Source: Oscillospiraceae bacterium
Lineage (GTDB): Bacteria > Bacillota > Clostridia > Oscillospirales > Oscillospiraceae
Length of the DNA stretch: 64,000 bases
NCBI GenBank assembly: GCA_902795045.1
Contig: CADBJU010000001.1
Coordinates: forward strand, 1-64,000
Reading direction: 5' to 3'
Below are positions 40,801 to 49,047 of the stretch, piece after piece. Numbering within the stretch: position 1 is the stretch's first letter; each line of letters opens with the position of its first letter. The position numbers and the translations under genes were made by a program. The notes below the pieces were generated by a model. That model saw only the letters and a program-made list of their open reading frames with translations, was not told the origin of the DNA and made no database searches.

Positions 40801-42384
40801 ATGTGTTCGATTATGGGCTTCACGTCCGGTACATTGACGCCGGAGCAATTCATGCCGTTTTTTGAGCGCACGGTCTCCCGCGGCCCGGATATGAGCCGCG
40901 TGGAGCAGGCCGGGAGAGGGTATCTCTGTTTCCATCGCCTCGCCATCATGGGCCTGCATGAGGAAGGAATGCAGCCCTTTCATCTCAAGGGAGATATGTG
41001 CGTCTGCAACGGTGAGCTGTACCTCTTCCGGCCGCTGAAAAAAGAGCTGGAGGATGAGGGCTATGTCTTTCAGAGCGATTCCGACTGCGAGATCATCCTG
41101 CCGCTTTACCACAGGTACGGGGTTGAGATGTTCAAAAAGTTGGACGCGGAGTTTGCCATGATCCTCTATGATGCCGAAACGGACAGCTTCATCGCCGCCC
41201 GCGACCCGATCGGTATTCGCCCGCTGTTTTATGGAGAGCTCTCCGACGGCAGCATGGTCTTTGCAAGTGAGGCCAAGAACCTGGTGGGGCTCTGCGCCGA
41301 GATCAAACCCTTCCCTCCGGGACACTACTGGAAGGATGGAGAATTTGTCCGCTATGCCGACCTCACCACGGTCGATTCCTATATCGACGGGGATCTGGAC
41401 GAGATCTGCGCCGGGATCCGCGAAAAGCTGATCCTCGGCGTGGACAAGCGCCTGGACGCGGACGCGCCCCTGGGCTTTCTGCTCTCGGGCGGGCTGGACT
41501 CCAGCCTCGTCTGCGCCATCTCCGCCAAGATTCTGGGAAAGCATGTGCGCACCTTTGCCATCGGCATGGATGTGGACGCCATCGACCTCAAGTACGCCCG
41601 CACGGCGGCGGACTTCATCGGGGCCGAACACACGGAGGTGTACATGACCCGGCAGCAGGTGCTGGATTCTCTGGAGGAGGTCATCGCCGCTCTCGGCACC
41701 TGGGACATCACCACGATCCGCGCCAGCATGGGCATGTACATCTGCTGCAAGGCAATCCACGAACAGACGGATGTGCGCGTCCTGCTGACCGGGGAGATCA
41801 GCGACGAACTCTTCGGCTACAAGTACACAGACTATGCGCCGAGCCCGGAAGAATTCCAGCGGGAGGCGAAGAAACGCATTGATGAAATCTACATGTACGA
41901 TGTGCTGCGCGCCGACCGCTGCATCTCGGTAAACTCTCTGGAAGCCCGCGTCCCCTTCGGCGACCTGGAGTTTGTAAAATACGTCATGTCCATCGACCCT
42001 AAACTCAAGATGAACCGCTACGACATGGGAAAATACCTGCTGCGCCACGCGTTCGAAAAGGATCATCTGCTGCCCGACGAGATCCTGTGGCGCCAGAAGG
42101 CGGCCTTCTCCGACGCGGTGGGCCACTCGATGGTCGACGATCTGAAGGCCTACGCCGAGAGTCTGTACACCGACGAGGAATTTGAACGGAAACGGATGGC
42201 CTATGACTATGGCCGTCCCTTCACCAAGGAGAGTCTCCTGTACCGTGAAATCTTCGAGAAATACTACCCCGGTCAGGCGGAAATGATCGCGGACTTCTGG
42301 ATGCCGAACAAGAGCTGGCCGGGCTGCGACGTGAACGATCCCTCCGCCCGTGTCCTTGCAAACTACGGCGCAAGCGGAACCTGA
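40801..42384 (+). CDS. asnB: Asparagine synthase (glutamine-hydrolysing)
   Basis: The 527-residue enzyme makes asparagine from aspartate, ATP and glutamine. Cys2 (MCSIMGF) is the class II amidotransferase nucleophile. The N-terminal domain has SRGPDMSRV and CNGELYLF. The synthase domain has LSGGLDSSLVCAISAKILG and LTGEISDELFGYKY, then EARVPFGDLEFVKY. It follows amtB by 44 bases and precedes nadE by 22, so these genes probably form one transcript. Confidence 0.95.
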   Translation: MCSIMGFTSGTLTPEQFMPFFERTVSRGPDMSRVEQAGRGYLCFHRLAIMGLHEEGMQPFHLKGDMCVCNGELYLFRPLKKELEDEGYVFQSDSDCEIILPLYHRYGVEMFKKLDAEFAMILYDAETDSFIAARDPIGIRPLFYGELSDGSMVFASEAKNLVGLCAEIKPFPPGHYWKDGEFVRYADLTTVDSYIDGDLDEICAGIREKLILGVDKRLDADAPLGFLLSGGLDSSLVCAISAKILGKHVRTFAIGMDVDAIDLKYARTAADFIGAEHTEVYMTRQQVLDSLEEVIAALGTWDITTIRASMGMYICCKAIHEQTDVRVLLTGEISDELFGYKYTDYAPSPEEFQREAKKRIDEIYMYDVLRADRCISVNSLEARVPFGDLEFVKYVMSIDPKLKMNRYDMGKYLLRHAFEKDHLLPDEILWRQKAAFSDAVGHSMVDDLKAYAESLYTDEEFERKRMAYDYGRPFTKESLLYREIFEKYYPGQAEMIADFWMPNKSWPGCDVNDPSARVLANYGASGT

Positions 42385-42406
42385 GCGGGAATGGAGATGC
42401 TGAAAC

Positions 42407-43141
42407 ATGAGACGTGATTGGAAAGCCGAGTACGAAAAACGTGTAACCTGGATTCGTGCGCTCCTTGCACGCAGCGGTGCAAAAGGAATTGTCTACGGAA
42501 ATTCCGGCGGCAAGGACAGTGCTTTGACAGGTATTCTCTGCAAAGGGGCCTGTCAGGATACTGTGGGATTGATCATGCCCTGCGCCTCAAAACGCAACTT
42601 CGGCCAGGACACAGAGGATGGTCTTGCCGTCGCAAAGCAGTATGGCATCGAAACGCGCACAATAGATCTGACTTCCGTTCGGGAACAGGAGGTAAAAGCT
42701 CTGGAAACGGCAACTTCTCTGACAGAACTTGCCCTTGCAAATATTGCGCCCAGGCTTCGCATGACGACACTTTATGCAGTGGCGGCATCAGAAAATCGTA
42801 TTGTCGCCGGCACAGGCAATCGCAGCGAAGCATACATGGGTTATTTCACAAAATGGGGAGACGGCGCATATGACTTTAATCCGATCGGGGATCTGACAGT
42901 CACAGAGATTTTTGCGTTTCTTACCTATCTGGGAGCTCCGCAGCAAATCATCGACAAGGCTCCGTCAGCCGGACTGTTTGACGGTCAGACCGATGAAGCG
43001 GAAATGGGCATCAGTTACCGGGTGATCGACCAGTATCTGCTGAATGGTCAGGCGGATAAAAGTGAGCTTGCAACCATGCGCCGCTTCCACGAGCGGAGCG
43101 AACATAAACGCCAGCCGATCCCGATTTATAAGGGAGAATAA
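42407..43141 (+). CDS. nadE: NAD synthase, ammonia-dependent
   Basis: The 244-residue protein converts nicotinic acid adenine dinucleotide to NAD with ATP and ammonia. It has the P-loop YGNSGGKDSALTG, NIAPRLRMTTLYAVA and VAGTGNRSEAYMGYFTKWGD. There is no glutaminase domain, so it depends on free ammonia, unlike its amidotransferase neighbours. Its place beside amtB and asnB fits a unit devoted to ammonium use. The stop lies one base before the purB start. Confidence 0.94.
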   Translation: MRRDWKAEYEKRVTWIRALLARSGAKGIVYGNSGGKDSALTGILCKGACQDTVGLIMPCASKRNFGQDTEDGLAVAKQYGIETRTIDLTSVREQEVKALETATSLTELALANIAPRLRMTTLYAVAASENRIVAGTGNRSEAYMGYFTKWGDGAYDFNPIGDLTVTEIFAFLTYLGAPQQIIDKAPSAGLFDGQTDEAEMGISYRVIDQYLLNGQADKSELATMRRFHERSEHKRQPIPIYKGE

Positions 43142-43142
43142 C

Positions 43143-44576
43143 ATGCACGACAGTTATCAAAACCCGCTTTGTACCCGCTATGCCGGGAAAGACATGCAGC
43201 GGATCTTCTCCGATCAGCAAAAGTTTTCCACATGGAGAAAGCTCTGGCTCGCTCTGGCAGAGAGTGAGCAGACCCTTGGCCTGCCCATCACGGACGCGCA
43301 GCTTGACGAGATGCGCCTTCATCTGGACGACATCGACTATGACCTCGCGGCCAGGAAAGAAAAGGAGCTCCGCCATGACGTGATGGCGCATGTGCACACC
43401 TTTGCCGCTGTCTGCCCGAAGGCCGCGCCGATCATCCATCTGGGCGCCACCTCCTGCTATGTGGGAGACAATACGGACGTTCTCAATCAGCGCGACGCGC
43501 TGCTGCTCATTCGCCGCAAGCTTCTGTCCGTCATGCGGACGCTTGCAGATTTCGCAGGAAAATACAGGGATCTCCCGACCCTTGCCTTTACCCACTTTCA
43601 GGCAGCCCAGCCCACGACTGTGGGAAAACGCGCCTGCCTCTGGCTTCAGGATCTGGAGATGGATCTCAAACAGCTGGGTTTTGCTTTATCCCAGCTGCGG
43701 CTTCTGGGCTGCAAGGGCACGACCGGAACGGCGGCGAGTTTCCTGAGACTCTTTGACGGGGACGAAGAAAAGGTGCTGGAGCTTGAGCGCATAATCGCGG
43801 AGAAGATGGGCTTTACCGCCTGCCAGCAGATAAGCGGGCAGACCTATTCTCGAAAGCAGGATTTCGCTGTGCTGCAGGTCCTCAGCGGCATTGCCCAGAG
43901 CGCCTGCAAATTTGCCGGAGACATCCGGCTGCTGAGCCATCTCAGGGAGCTGGAAGAACCCTTTGAAAGCGGACAGATCGGCTCGTCTGCCATGGCCTAT
44001 AAGCGAAACCCCATGCGCAGTGAACGCATTGCGGCGCTTTCCCGATATGTGATGTGCGACCTTCAAAACGCGGCATTTACGGCGTCTTCCCAGTGGCTGG
44101 AACGCACGCTGGATGATTCCGCCAACCGCCGCATCGCCATCCCGGAGGCGTTTCTGGCCTGCGACGGGATTTTGAATTTGTACGAAAATATCGTCTCCGG
44201 CCTGCGCCTGTTCCCGGCGATGATGCAAAAGCATCTCCGGGAGGAGCTGCCCTTTCTTGCCACCGAGAATATCCTGATGGTCTGCGTGAAGGAGAAAAAC
44301 GGAGACCGACAGCTCCTGCATGAACGCCTTCGCATCCATTCGATCGCCGCGGCAGAGCAGGTCAAGGTGTATGGCAGGGACAATGATCTGCTGCAGCGGA
44401 TCGCGGAGGATCCGGCGTTTGGCCTGACAGCGGAAAAACTGGAAGCACTTGCGGAGCCGTCGGCCTTTACCGGTATGGCTGGATCGCAGTGCGCGCGTTA
44501 TCTCCATGACGTAATCAAACCGATACTGGAACAAAATCGGGCAAACATTCAGAAAGCAGACAAGATCAATGTGTGA
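43143..44576 (+). CDS. purB: Adenylosuccinate lyase
   Basis: The 477-residue enzyme acts twice in purine synthesis, releasing fumarate from SAICAR and from adenylosuccinate. Conserved motifs are RHDVMAHVHTF, HLGATSCYVGDNTD and the fumarase-superfamily signature GSSAMAYKRNPMRSE; LDDSANRRIAIPEAFL follows. The ATG at 43143 has GGGAG upstream and abuts nadE. The frame extending to 43044 overlaps nadE and is rejected. It is coupled with purA downstream. Confidence 0.96.
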   Translation: MHDSYQNPLCTRYAGKDMQRIFSDQQKFSTWRKLWLALAESEQTLGLPITDAQLDEMRLHLDDIDYDLAARKEKELRHDVMAHVHTFAAVCPKAAPIIHLGATSCYVGDNTDVLNQRDALLLIRRKLLSVMRTLADFAGKYRDLPTLAFTHFQAAQPTTVGKRACLWLQDLEMDLKQLGFALSQLRLLGCKGTTGTAASFLRLFDGDEEKVLELERIIAEKMGFTACQQISGQTYSRKQDFAVLQVLSGIAQSACKFAGDIRLLSHLRELEEPFESGQIGSSAMAYKRNPMRSERIAALSRYVMCDLQNAAFTASSQWLERTLDDSANRRIAIPEAFLACDGILNLYENIVSGLRLFPAMMQKHLREELPFLATENILMVCVKEKNGDRQLLHERLRIHSIAAAEQVKVYGRDNDLLQRIAEDPAFGLTAEKLEALAEPSAFTGMAGSQCARYLHDVIKPILEQNRANIQKADKINV

Positions 44577-44588
44577 GAGGAGAAAAAC

Positions 44589-45863
44589 ATGCTGACATCT
44601 GTAGTAGGAACAAACTGGGGCGATGAGGGAAAGGGCCGTATGGTCGACATGCTCAGCGAGGTGTATGATGTCGTTGTGCGCTATCAGGGCGGCAACAACG
44701 CCGGGCACACGGTTGTGAATGAATACGGAAAGACGGTGCTGAATCTGCTGCCCTCCGGCATCATGCGGAAGAATACCGCAAATATCCTCGGCCCCGGCAT
44801 GGTCGTTGACCTTGAACACCTCTCCAAGGAGACCGACGCGCTTCGGAGGCGCGGTGTTCCGATCGGCCCGGAGAATCTGATCCTCAGCTCCCGTGCGACG
44901 ATCTGCCTGCCTTATCATCGGCTGCTGGACATATTGGAAGAGGAACGCCTCGGCAGCAAAAGCTTTGGCTCCACCCGGCGGGGGATTTCGCCGGTGTATG
45001 CGGACAAGTATATGAAAAAGACCCTCCGCATGGGCGACCTGCTCTATCCAAATACACTTAGGAAAAAGGTTGAGGATCTTCTGGAATGGAAGAACCTCAC
45101 CATCGAGAACGGCTATGGGCATGACCCAATCAAAAGCAATGAGATCATGGAGTGGCTCATTGCCTACGGAAAGCCTTTTGTGTCATATGTCCAGGATACC
45201 GGGCTCTATCTGCAAAACGCAATAGACAGAGGAAAATCTGTCCTGTTTGAAGCGCAGCTCGGCGCTTTGCGGGATATAGACTTCGGCATCTATCCCTTTA
45301 CCTCCGCATCCTCAACGCTCGCAGCCTATGCCCCCATCGGCGCGGGAGTGCCCTTTGCGCGTCTGGATCAGGTGATCGGGATCATGAAAGCGTATTCCAG
45401 CTGTGTCGGCGCAGGCCCCTTTCCCTGTGAGCTTTTCGGGGAAGAGGGGAGTGCATTGCGGGAAGCCGGGGCAGAATACGGCGCCGCCACCGGCAGACCG
45501 CGCAGAGTCGGCGGCTTCGACGTTGTCGCATCTCGCTACGGAACCAGGATGCAGGGATGCACCGCTCTTGCACTGACGAAGCTGGACGTGCTGTCCTATA
45601 TGGAAAAAATCCCGGTCTGCGTTGCCTACGATGTGAGAGGCGAGCGCGTTGAGGACTTTCCCACGGTGATCGATGACCTGAATGCAGCGAAACCGATTTA
45701 CGAATATCTGCCCGGTTTTCACTGTGATATCAGAACCTGCCGCCATCTTGAAGATCTGCCTCAGGCAGCACGGAACTATATTGCCTTCGTAGAATCCGCC
45801 GTGGGCTGCCCGATCCGCTATGTCTCCGTCGGTGCAGAAAGGGACGCAATTATTGTCACATGA
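44589..45863 (+). CDS. purA: Adenylosuccinate synthase
   Basis: The 424-residue enzyme joins IMP and aspartate with GTP. It has TNWGDEGKGRMVDML at the N-terminus, then QGGNNAGHTVVNEYGKTVLN, the GSTRRGISPVYADKY segment and a C-terminal substrate loop (AATGRPRRVGGFD). AGGAGAAAAAC precedes the ATG. It ends the plus-strand nitrogen and purine run. The gap after it (45864-45968) holds only the terminator and repeat copy B. Confidence 0.96.
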   Translation: MLTSVVGTNWGDEGKGRMVDMLSEVYDVVVRYQGGNNAGHTVVNEYGKTVLNLLPSGIMRKNTANILGPGMVVDLEHLSKETDALRRRGVPIGPENLILSSRATICLPYHRLLDILEEERLGSKSFGSTRRGISPVYADKYMKKTLRMGDLLYPNTLRKKVEDLLEWKNLTIENGYGHDPIKSNEIMEWLIAYGKPFVSYVQDTGLYLQNAIDRGKSVLFEAQLGALRDIDFGIYPFTSASSTLAAYAPIGAGVPFARLDQVIGIMKAYSSCVGAGPFPCELFGEEGSALREAGAEYGAATGRPRRVGGFDVVASRYGTRMQGCTALALTKLDVLSYMEKIPVCVAYDVRGERVEDFPTVIDDLNAAKPIYEYLPGFHCDIRTCRHLEDLPQAARNYIAFVESAVGCPIRYVSVGAERDAIIVT

Positions 45864-45915
45864 TGTCAGAGATTATTTTTGAGTAAGTATAGATAACGAA
45901 TATAAGTTAAAAAGC

Positions 45916-46013
45916 ACAAAAACGCCCGCCGACTGCTTATCTTTTTCAAAGCAGCCGACGGGCGTAAACTATGCAAAGACGCGGGCAACGACGTCCTTAA
46001 GCGGGACAAATGG
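45916..46013. repeat. Signal-peptidase 3'-tail repeat, copy B, with terminator
   Basis: This 98-bp segment matches 20641-20736 in the same orientation. Its first half is a terminator stem (ACGCCCGCCGACTGCTT and AAGCAGCCGACGGGCGT) with T-runs on the minus strand (GCGTTTTTGTGCTTTTT). Its second half is the 3' end of the signal peptidase gene (PFVPLKDVVARVFA-stop). Several differences from copy A fall in codon third positions, suggesting divergence of functional genes rather than a recent copy. Confidence 0.85.
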
Positions 46014-46352
46014 GTCAGACCAGTAGCGGGAGTCCAGAGAATTATCCACATTGTCTCCCAGTACAAAGAAGCTGTCTTCCGGGACGGTACAGCTTTTCTC
46101 ATTTATAATGACGGTGTCGCCGCCGCAGGCGGCTATGCGCTTGACCAGAAGCTTGCCGTCATGCTCAAACACAATAATGTCCCCTGTCTTCAGCTTATTG
46201 AAATGACAATAGCCGAAGATAATGCTGCCGCGCTTGAGTGTGGGCTCCATGGATGAGCTGGGGACATAGCCCCAGAAAAACACATACTTGAAGGCGGTGA
46301 CACAGATCGCCAGTGTCAGAAGGGGAACCAGAAGCCGAGCCGCGTATTTCAA
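45969..46352 (-). CDS. lepB: Signal peptidase I (short, S26)
   Basis: The 127-residue protein has one N-terminal membrane helix (LLVPLLTLAICVTAFKYVFF). The catalytic serine is in VPSSSMEPTLKRG and the lysine in KLLVKRIAACGGD, and LGDNVDNSLDSR completes the S26 signature. It cleaves signal peptides on the outer face of the membrane. The small size is typical of element-borne copies that serve pilus proteins. Its ATG overlaps the sigma factor stop as ATGA. Confidence 0.93.
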   Translation of the reverse strand: MKYAARLLVPLLTLAICVTAFKYVFFWGYVPSSSMEPTLKRGSIIFGYCHFNKLKTGDIIVFEHDGKLLVKRIAACGGDTVIINEKSCTVPEDSFFVLGDNVDNSLDSRYWSDPFVPLKDVVARVFA

Positions 46353-46900
46353 ACGAGGCCTCCTTCAGCATAGGCCGCGTATTCCGGGAGTTTCCGGATA
46401 TACGCGCGCGTCCGAGAGGCGAGCGTGCGCACGGCATTGGCCGGCAGCTGCAGCTGAACCCCGATCTCTTTACTGGTGTATCCGTGAGCTTTGAGGATCA
46501 GCACCTGCATGCCTTTCCGGATCCCGGCCGGCGCATCCCTGGATAAACGCCGCTGCAGCTCTTCAAGTTCAAGGCGTGAATTAGAGGATGCAAATTCACT
46601 TGCTGTGGGATGTGTATCAGATAAATCCTCCGTCGGCGCCTCGTGCATCACATAACGATTGCCGAGCACCAGGGCATCGCAGATTTCATTCCAGATCAGA
46701 CGGTAGGCGAAGGTGGAGAAGCAGCCGGTCTTTTTATCTTCGGCAACAGCCTTGCAAAGACCGACGCAGCCGATCTGAAACAGATCCTCATGTGTGTAGA
46801 CTCCAAGCGCGGAGCTCCCGCGCAGTTTGTCCTTGAGGACCTTGCCGATCAGACCCATGTTTGCTTCAACCTGCAGTCTCTGCTCTTCGGATAGTGTCAT
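46349..46900 (-). CDS. Sigma-70 family sigma factor
   Basis: The 183-residue protein has region 2 (HEDLFQIGCVGLCKAVAED, then FSTFAYRLIWNEICDAL) and a C-terminal region 4 helix-turn-helix (HGYTSKEIGVQLQLPANAVR). It lacks regions 1 and 3, as in small alternative sigma factors. Placement between a zinc-ribbon protein and the signal peptidase suggests that it drives pilus or transfer genes of the element. It overlaps the upstream gene by 35 bases. Confidence 0.87.
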   Translation of the reverse strand: MTLSEEQRLQVEANMGLIGKVLKDKLRGSSALGVYTHEDLFQIGCVGLCKAVAEDKKTGCFSTFAYRLIWNEICDALVLGNRYVMHEAPTEDLSDTHPTASEFASSNSRLELEELQRRLSRDAPAGIRKGMQVLILKAHGYTSKEIGVQLQLPANAVRTLASRTRAYIRKLPEYAAYAEGGLV

Positions 46901-47348
46901 GTTGTTTTCCTCCTCTCCAGTAAGAGATGTGCTGGCTCTTCAACAGCCTTTTGGCCTCGTCAATGATGAGCCTGCAGTTGTATTCACCCATGAACCCTAT
47001 ATGGGCCATGCTCTCAGGCATCCCGGTCAGAACCGAGAGCCAGTTATATGCCTCGCCCTTGGACATGAGCCCGGACTCATACAGGCGATTGAAAAACCTG
47101 TGCGCCTGATTGCGCAGCCGCCGGAGCGAAGGATCGGCCAGTGTGCCGATCGGCTTCTTTGTTACCTTATTGGCCCGCACATAGGCATTACAGGCAGGGT
47201 AGCGGGAGCAGACAAAAAGCATCGCACGCTTCGCGTTTTCCTTATAGATCCCGTCTGCAGTGCGGTAGATCACAGAGCTGCCGCAGTAGGGACAGTGCAT
47301 GCGTCTGCGCCTGGCAGTCTTTTTTTGCTTCACTTTTTTGTTTTTCAC
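46866..47348 (-). CDS. Zinc-ribbon protein (DUF3268-like)
   Basis: The 160-residue protein has a basic N-terminus (KNKKVKQKKTARRRR). A four-cysteine ribbon (HCPYCGSSVIYR and FVCSRYPACNAYV) recalls the DUF3268 zinc-finger family. A helical C-terminal part follows (NRLYESGLMSKGEAYNWL). GTG at 47348 follows GGAGGG. It lies downstream of the candidate structured RNA and upstream of the sigma factor, whose start it overlaps. Nucleic-acid binding is plausible but unproven. Confidence 0.75.
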   Translation of the reverse strand: MKNKKVKQKKTARRRRMHCPYCGSSVIYRTADGIYKENAKRAMLFVCSRYPACNAYVRANKVTKKPIGTLADPSLRRLRNQAHRFFNRLYESGLMSKGEAYNWLSVLTGMPESMAHIGFMGEYNCRLIIDEAKRLLKSQHISYWRGGKQHDTIRRAETAG

Positions 47349-47391
47349 TTTTCCCTCCGTTAAAGAAAAAGCCGCAGAGGCGCAAAAGCAA

Positions 47392-47590
47392 ACAGAGCCA
47401 TCAGACCGGGACGAAACCCGGTTGATGACTCTGTAAGCGTTATTGTGCCCTTACGGCTTTGAACAAGAGACCCACGACATTGTAGACGTCATTCTTCATG
47501 CGTCCGTAACGATTTCTCCTTCCACTTGAAGGAGTCTGACTCCGGGAGCTCTTCCGAAGTATCGAGAGCCTGGACGCAGGTCTCTTTTCA
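47392..47590 (-). ncRNA. Candidate structured RNA with own promoter and terminator
   Basis: The minus strand predicts an RNA of about 200 nt. P1 is AAGAGACC (47586-47579) with GGTCTCTT (47472-47465). P2 is TGCGTCC (47578-47572) with GGACGCA (47505-47499). Inside P2 are two hairpins: GCTCT-CGA-TACT-TCG-GA-AGAGC (47569-47548) and CTCCTT-N7-AAGGAG (47534-47516). A terminator hairpin with a long interrupted stem (47434-47392) and T-rich tail closes the unit. P1 begins right at the predicted transcript start. It matches no RNA family that I can recall. It could be a free RNA or an attenuating leader for the zinc-ribbon, sigma and signal peptidase genes. Confidence 0.6.
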
Positions 47591-47595
47591 TCCTC

Positions 47596-47624
47596 ATAAT
47601 ACTATTAAAAGTGTTGAAAGTCAA
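47596..47624 (-). promoter_or_regulatory. Promoter of the candidate RNA
   Basis: TTGACT (47624-47619), 17 bases and TATTAT (47601-47596) on the minus strand. Transcription would start at about 47590, four bases before helix P1. Confidence 0.75.
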
Positions 47625-47697
47625 TGAAATTTGTGAAGATCAGTAACAAATCGGCGGTTTCAACAAGAAGAAATATCCATCTCAGTCTGAGGAAGCC

Positions 47698-48399
47698 TTA
47701 TTCGTCATAATCATCAAAATCATCGTCGTCCGAGCTCTTGGGCGACGCAAGCTTCAGGCAGATCAGCACCGCGATGCAAACGAGCAAACCGGCAATGAGG
47801 ATGAGCAGGTAGTCCATTGGGACGGCAGGAAAAGCATCCTCTTCCTCATAATAAACGATCTCCTCGACAGGCTGCTCGTAGCTTGTAGGCTCCGGAACGT
47901 ACTCTTCCGGAACTGGCTGAACCGGCAGGGGAGTGCTCTGAACTGTTTGAACCGGATTATCAGGATATATCTGAGTGCCTGGGGTGGTCGGTACTCCGGA
48001 TTCGACATGCGTGACCGGCGCAACCTGGGCAGCCGGCTGGTAATCAGGCAAATTGGATGTGCTCATCGGCGGAGAAGTGATCTCCGGTTGAGGGATATAG
48101 CCCTGTGTCGTCATGCCGGTAGCGACACTGGACAGAATATAATGGCTGCTCCCGCCGATCTCCAGACGCAGGACACCGTCTTCTCCGACTTGGATCAGGC
48201 CGGGATAGATCCCAGTATCCGTGCGGAACTGAAACTCCGTTCCTGCAAAGGCAGGCCCCAGCTGAACCTCCAGATACGACGGACTTACAACCTGAATCTC
48301 ACTGCCGTCGGTATCGGCATAAGCAGGCGGAGAGTGGAGAAAGTGAAAAACAAACAGAAGCGCAAGGGGCAGAAAAAGGCTTTGGAATTTTCTTTTCAA
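47698..48399 (-). CDS. Surface protein with signal peptide and C-terminal membrane anchor
   Basis: The 233-residue protein starts at a TTG (48399) five bases after AGGAGG. It has a signal peptide (LFLPLALLFVFHFLHSPPAYA), a folded domain of about 90 residues, a long Pro/Thr/Glu-rich spacer, a transmembrane helix (YLLILIAGLLVCIAVLICL) and an acidic cytosolic tail (SSDDDDFDDYDE). I infer a type I membrane protein displayed by the conjugative element, perhaps part of the mating surface. The family is not recognised. Confidence 0.75.
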   Translation of the reverse strand: MKRKFQSLFLPLALLFVFHFLHSPPAYADTDGSEIQVVSPSYLEVQLGPAFAGTEFQFRTDTGIYPGLIQVGEDGVLRLEIGGSSHYILSSVATGMTTQGYIPQPEITSPPMSTSNLPDYQPAAQVAPVTHVESGVPTTPGTQIYPDNPVQTVQSTPLPVQPVPEEYVPEPTSYEQPVEEIVYYEEEDAFPAVPMDYLLILIAGLLVCIAVLICLKLASPKSSDDDDFDDYDE

Positions 48400-48435
48400 G
48401 TTATCCTCCTGCAAAGAAGATTAGCAAAATATATA

Positions 48436-48468
48436 TTGAAATATACTCATAATAATGCTAATATGAGT
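48436..48468 (+). promoter_or_regulatory. Promoter and operator of the toxin-antitoxin pair
   Basis: TTGAAA (48436-48441), 17 bases and TAATAT (48459-48464) precede the antitoxin. The inverted repeat ACTCAT (48445-48450) / ATGAGT (48463-48468) overlaps the promoter and is a natural site for autorepression by the antitoxin complex. Confidence 0.7.
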
Positions 48469-48488
48469 GTAGGAAAGGGGTGTTGAGT

Positions 48489-48758
48489 ATGCCGAGTATT
48501 CGACCAATCTCGGATTTGCGGAATAACGCCAATGAAATCTCGGATTTTTGCCGCCAGACCAGAGAGCCCGTCTTCATAACCCGTAACGGTACAGGAGACA
48601 TGGTCGTCATGAATCTGGAGGAGTACGAGCGCCAGATGGCTACCATCGATCTCTACGGCAAGCTCGCCATCGCCGAGCAGCAGATTGCCGACGGAGCGGA
48701 AGGTGAAGATTTCGCTGCCGTTGCCAAAGAGATGCGGGGACGTGTTCATGGCGTATAA
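48489..48758 (+). CDS. Phd/YefM-family antitoxin
   Basis: The 89-residue protein shows the Phd/YefM pattern: RPISDLRNNANEISDFCRQT, EPVFITRNGTGDMVVMNLEE and YERQMATIDLYGKLAIAEQQ, with a DNA-binding N-terminus and a toxin-wrapping acidic C-terminus. The ATG at 48489 follows AGGAAAGGGG. The toxin start overlaps its end by 11 bases. It is transcribed against the surrounding minus-strand operon. Confidence 0.9.
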   Translation: MPSIRPISDLRNNANEISDFCRQTREPVFITRNGTGDMVVMNLEEYERQMATIDLYGKLAIAEQQIADGAEGEDFAAVAKEMRGRVHGV

Positions 48759-49047
48759 GGTGAAGATTTATCCGGCCGCCAGGCAGGATCTGTCAGACAT
48801 CGTGGATTATCTGAATACCCTGTCCCAGGAAGCGGCGCTGAAGTATTATGACCGCCTCACGGAGGAGATCCTGAGCCTTCGGGAGATGCCGGAGCGCTGT
48901 CCGCGTCCGCGGGATCTTGCCCTTGCGGCAAAGGGGTACAGATACCTCATCGTAGGCAACTATCTGGTTTTCTATGTGGTGTCCGGAGATACGGTACAGA
49001 TCAGAAGGATCCTGTATGGCCGCAGGGATTATAAGCTGCTATTGTAA
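48748..49047 (+). CDS. RelE/ParE-family toxin
   Basis: The 99-residue protein has the RelE/ParE fold sequence: YKVKIYPAARQDLSDIVDYL, SLREMPERCPRPRD and GYRYLIVGNYLVFYVV, with YGRRDYKLLL at the end. It likely inhibits translation or gyrase; which cannot be told by eye. The start at 48748 lies inside the antitoxin gene, giving coupled translation. It is convergent with the sortase gene, overlapping it by 9 bases. Confidence 0.9.
   Translation: MAYKVKIYPAARQDLSDIVDYLNTLSQEAALKYYDRLTEEILSLREMPERCPRPRDLALAAKGYRYLIVGNYLVFYVVSGDTVQIRRILYGRRDYKLLL

Noticed and set aside
47392-47434. T-box-like terminator sequence (ACCGGGTTTCGTCCCGGT)
   Set aside because: The hairpin tail resembles a T-box terminator, but the conserved GGTGGNACCGCG element and a specifier stem are absent, so I treat it as part of an unassigned RNA.
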